Assembly (NCBI GenBank): GCA_028564675.1
Contig: JAOVVO010000106.1
Span: forward strand, 97,003-161,002
Direction: 5' to 3'
Length of the DNA stretch: 64,000 nt
Source: Onchocerca lupi
Taxonomy: Eukaryota; Nematoda; Chromadorea; Rhabditida; Onchocercidae
The translations under genes were made by a program, and so were the position numbers. How positions within the stretch are numbered: position 1 is the first letter of the stretch; each line of letters opens with the position of its first letter. Below, one piece after another: positions 60,768-64,000 of the stretch. The notes beneath the pieces are model-generated. The model worked only from the letters and a program-made list of their open reading frames with translations, was not told where the DNA came from and made no database searches.

Positions 60768-62113
60768 TTCAACTCTTTTTATATACAAATATGAAATCGT
60801 TGTACAATGGTAATAACATTCACAAAAATCAACAATAACCTAAAACTAATTTTAAAAAATTGACAAGCGTTGATTAATTAATGTCGATTAGTTGATCCAA
60901 CTATAAATATCAATCTATTGATAACACTGACTATCAATGATAAATGATAACAGCAATAAATGTTCTAAAATTGAATTATAATGATAAATCTCCATCGATG
61001 AATGCTTCTAAGAGGGAGCCACCGAGTAACAGACTTGCCAATTGTAGGAAATTTAAATGAAATGGATGAGCAAATTGCGGGAGAGTGAGTGGGAATAGTT
61101 ATAGGTGTTGGACTAAAGATTGCAGTTGCATTTGCATGGACTTGCCGAATTGCTTGCATGCATGCTGCATGCGTTGCAAATCCGGCAAAAAAAAAAAAAA
61201 ATGAAATGATGATGTAAGAGATATGCTTTTCGGTACTTTTAATTGTATTTCCTACAAATCATTAGATTTGTAATGGTTACTAAACATGCTAGAATATTTG
61301 CATGCATGCTGCATGAATCGCAAACTGGCAAGAAGGAATTGATAATATGATATATATGCTTCGTTGATATTTTTAATCCTATTACCTACAGTTCATTAAA
61401 TTTGCAAGAATTATAGAAAGATTGAGAAAAATCGAATCTTGATAATATCAATTTTTTAAATCTAACTGATTAGTCAAAAAGTGCAAAAATTGAGATAGCT
61501 ATGAAGTACTTTTAATGCTTTCAAATAAATATGTTTCAGATTGAAATGAGAATTATGGGTTTTAACTTCTCTCCTATCTCATCTTATTTAGAAAATATTA
61601 TACAATGATGTCGCAGTATTTGTTCATCTAAATTAAAATTTCAAATTAAAACTCATTAAAATTTCATACTCGATATTGTTTAGTGAAGGATGATATATTC
61701 TTAGTTCCATTCAAAATTTCTATTAAATATCTGAAAAGAAAAAGTGATATTGGCAAAATATAAAATTTTAAGCGTATGTTCGCGAAATCTTTACATAAAA
61801 ATCACATCATATGACGTTATTTAGTTACCAAAGCGTGGTGTTATGCCATGTTTATTCTTAGTCTTTCAACAAAGGATGAATGGATCAATCAGATGTGTGA
61901 TTCTAAAATCTCATCTTCTGTTGACAAGATTTAACGTATGAACGTTAGCAAATTAGAAATCTTTAGAAAGAAACGAAAATTGTGTAATGTGCTATGGAAG
62001 AAAATTTTCATTAGGTTACTGATAATTACTTATCATCGAAATACATCAAGAAAGTTTGGTAAACCGATAAAATAGGTTGAAAATGTTCATAGTTTGATTT
62101 CTGCTTTAAGAAT
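60768..62113. promoter_or_regulatory. Divergent intergenic region, EHMT and unknown gene
   Basis: About 1.35 kb lies between two start codons facing away from each other, so it should hold both promoters. A less AT-rich stretch at about 61000-61185 begins 235 bp upstream of the EHMT ATG. It carries one copy of a duplicated block whose second copy is at about 61298. CTTTAAG at 62104-62110, just before the next ATG, may be a trans-splice acceptor. Confidence 0.4.
61145..61410. repeat. Imperfect tandem duplication, 144-bp offset
   Basis: TTGCATGCATGCTGCATG begins at 61154 and again at 61298. Both copies are followed by a GCAAA-xx-GGCAA block, then by ATGCTT and a segment like TTTTTAAT(T/C)xTATTxCCTAC, so about 110-140 bp are duplicated. 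The core TGCATGCATGC is itself palindromic. Identity outside the core is modest. Confidence 0.75.
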
Positions 62114-63433
62114 ATGCGATCTAGTGTAAATAATCGACGTTGGGGACGACGAACTGGAAAAAAGTGGTACGATGGAATGGCGAAACATGTTGATGCAATA
62201 ATGAAACGTGTTAAGGAGCGTCGAACCAATCTAATTAATACATCCAAAAGAGGTTTTCTTTTTTAATTCTCATTTTTATTATTTTATTTTGAGATTTATT
62301 TAATTTAATGATTGGCTAATCATCTTCATGATATGAAAATAGTTTTAATTAGATTAAAAACGGTGAAATTTTACTTGTATATCATAGTTTTACGGTTTTA
62401 GTCTTTTTATGAATAACTTTTTAATAAATGCCATCTTTTTCGTCATTGATACCGAAAATGCCCGTTCTGTCATGGTGAATTATACCATATTTGGAATAGA
62501 AATTAAAGTTAAATTTTTCTTCTTAGATCTTCCATCGAATGTTGTTGTCATCACTAATAATCCCCGTTATTTCTCGCATTTCAAATTAACTTCTCAAAAT
62601 TAAAAAATGAAATAATTATTGTCTTTATTTTGAGTTATTCAAGTGCGAATATATAAAAAACTTTAATCAATCAGCTGTTTTCTATCCTTTCATTATGAAG
62701 AAGCGTTTTTATTTAGATTTGTAACTTTCAAAAAGTTTCATGTGTGGCGTAATTCGATGCAGTTCTTCCAGCAACTGATTTTATTTATTTCATTTACTCT
62801 CTAGCCAAATCAGTATGAATCTCGATTATTTGGATTCAAGATTTGCTATGCTTGCTATCATGCATTCCAAAATTATATTGACTGTTTAATAAATATAATT
62901 TAGAAAAAATAATTTTTAAATCTAAAATAGTAACTTAAACAGAGAACTTTCAGTACCACAACGATTAACTCAACCCATTTCGCCTCACAAACGTTTAAAG
63001 GAGCGAGCTGGTCTTTGGATGTTTGCAAAACAGTCGGAAATTATCACTGAACCAAATATGATAACGTCTTCTGTACGACGCAAGGTTTTCTTTTATCATT
63101 TTTTAAAACTATTGTTTAACTGCAAGTTATTGATTTTTTTCCAGTTTTACCTGGCAGAAAATTTTTGAATGTAATTTGTTCTTAAGTGATAATGTATTAG
63201 GCGATACATGGATACTGCTTCACCTCATTTTCTTGGTGACAGCAGCAATTTTAAATGATTTCAATCCTGTTTTAGGTTCAAGAAGATGTACGAGCAATAA
63301 TGGCTGAAGATTCTCATGACAGGCGACAAATGTGGAATAGAGCACGCCAGGGAATTGCGGACAATATCAATTCAAATGCTATCTTTCGCATGCCATCATC
63401 ATCTGATGTTTTTGGAATTCCTTCTTGTTCCAG
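62114..63433 (+). CDS. Unrecognised gene, 5' part (basic protein)
   Basis: Three exons chain cleanly: 62114-62252, 62954-63084 and 63276-63433. They give about 142 codons and end in phase 2 at a GT donor, so the gene continues to the right. The product starts MRSSVNNRRWGRRTGKKWYD and is very basic at the N-terminus (RRWGRRTGKKW, KRVKERR). It continues PHKRLKERAGLWMFAKQSEI and ends DVFGIPSCS. I do not recognise a domain and cannot assign a function. The ATG is preceded by CTTTAAG, a plausible trans-splice acceptor. A possible fourth exon of 22 nt lies at 63719-63740. Confidence 0.6.
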
Positions 63434-63570
63434 GTAGGCATTTCACTTAATTTCTGGCTCTAAGTTACGAATTTTTTTAAGAATTATAACCTGCTATCAA
63501 ATTATCAAAAATAAAGAACAAAATTTTGATAAGGTATCTGCAAATTTTTTGAACGAATATCCAAGTGAAT

Positions 63571-63990
63571 TCACTGCTAATGCCTACCAGTATATTATAC
63601 TAATCAAAATGAAATGAATCGAAAGGTCTAATATGACACATATTTTATGACTGCGGTGTTAATACAAAATACAGTATTGAGTTATTTCAATAAATTTGTT
63701 TATTCACTAATATTTTAGTAGAAACGTAAATTTCCATGAGGTAAGCAGAAAAGAATTTTACATAGATAATAGATGGTATCAATAACTGGTATTATTACTT
63801 AGCATACTAGCAGTATTTTTAACAGTTTGCTATATTGTTGTCTTATATATATATAAGTTAATTCACTGCTAATGCCTATCAGTGTATTATATTTGACATA
63901 GGGTAAAAGGTGGTTCACTTATATTTTAGGAGAGACGTAAATTTCCATAAGATAAGCAGAAAAGAATTTGACAGATATTATATTCTAATA
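63571..63990. repeat. Duplicated block containing a candidate 22-nt microexon
   Basis: TCACTGCTAATGCCTA(C/T)CAG occurs near 63571 and 63862. A second block, AxACGTAAATTTCCATxAG followed by AAGCAGAAAAGAATTT, occurs near 63719 and 63930. The offsets differ (about 290 and 211), so one copy carries an internal insertion or deletion of about 80 bp. Each second block begins after TATTTTAG. The 22 bases at 63719-63740 fit the phase of the preceding gene (adding SRNVNFHE) and end at a GTAAG donor. Confidence 0.6.
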
Positions 63991-64000
63991 TATATATATA

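Noticed and set aside
60965..61159. Minus-strand frame upstream of the EHMT start codon
   Set aside because: It could be an extra 5' exon, but no donor joins it in phase to 60767, and that ATG already gives a plausible N-terminus.
1..64000. tRNA, rRNA or spliced-leader RNA genes
   Set aside because: I looked for B-box-like GGTTCGA contexts and paired arms and found only coding or chance matches; a covariance-model scan would be needed to exclude them.

Overview
The window is an AT-rich piece (roughly 70% A+T) of an invertebrate nuclear genome. Genes are split into many exons of about 60-300 bp, introns open with GT and close with TTTCAG or TTTTAG, and homopolymer A/T runs are common. Protein content (ankyrin-bearing G9a-type methyltransferase, TDP-1, ipla-1-like lipase, multi-Tudor protein) and intron style suggest a nematode, most likely a filarial/spirurid clade III species. 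That placement is inference. I see no bacterial, viral or CRISPR content. Coordinates of spliced genes come from manual exon chaining: each junction was checked for GT/AG and reading phase, and the few that do not fit are stated.

Layout. (1) 1-5.1 kb, plus strand: the 3' part of a C7orf25/UPF0415 (DUF1308) homologue, then after 288 bp a WDR83/MORG1 WD40 protein, a spacing that would suit an operon. (2) 5.1-11.3 kb: no gene recognised; three tandem-repeat arrays and a polypurine tract, in the upstream region of (3) a BSX/bsh-class homeobox gene at 11.35-13.47 kb. (4) 13.5-16.3 kb: no gene seen. (5) 16.26-25.18 kb, minus: a 21-exon multi-Tudor protein (about 973 aa), the least familiar gene here, with a tandem array of CRE-like ACGTCA motifs just upstream. 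(6) 29.12-34.29 kb, minus: a DDHD-domain phospholipase A1. (7) 34.3-41.8 kb: mostly empty, with one weak small-ORF candidate. (8) 41.80-43.83 kb, plus: MTAP. (9) 44.90-46.97 kb, minus: YIPF3 homologue. (10) 48.05-51.07 kb, plus: TDP-43/TDP-1 orthologue, head-to-head with YIPF3. (11) 52.72-60.77 kb, minus: EHMT/G9a-like H3K9 methyltransferase with Cys-rich ring, ankyrin repeats and SET domain; its largest intron holds a long inverted repeat. (12) 62.11 kb to the end, plus: the 5' part of an unrecognised gene.

The genes form no single pathway. Several are gene-expression or chromatin regulators (Tudor protein, BSX, TDP-1, EHMT), and MTAP, the lipase, YIPF3 and WDR83 are housekeeping functions. 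A recurring theme is short local duplication that copies pieces of genes: an intron/exon boundary of MTAP, an exon of YIPF3 that has decayed to a pseudo-exon, and a 22-nt candidate microexon near the right edge. Two places also show an ATAAG sequence where a GT donor is expected.
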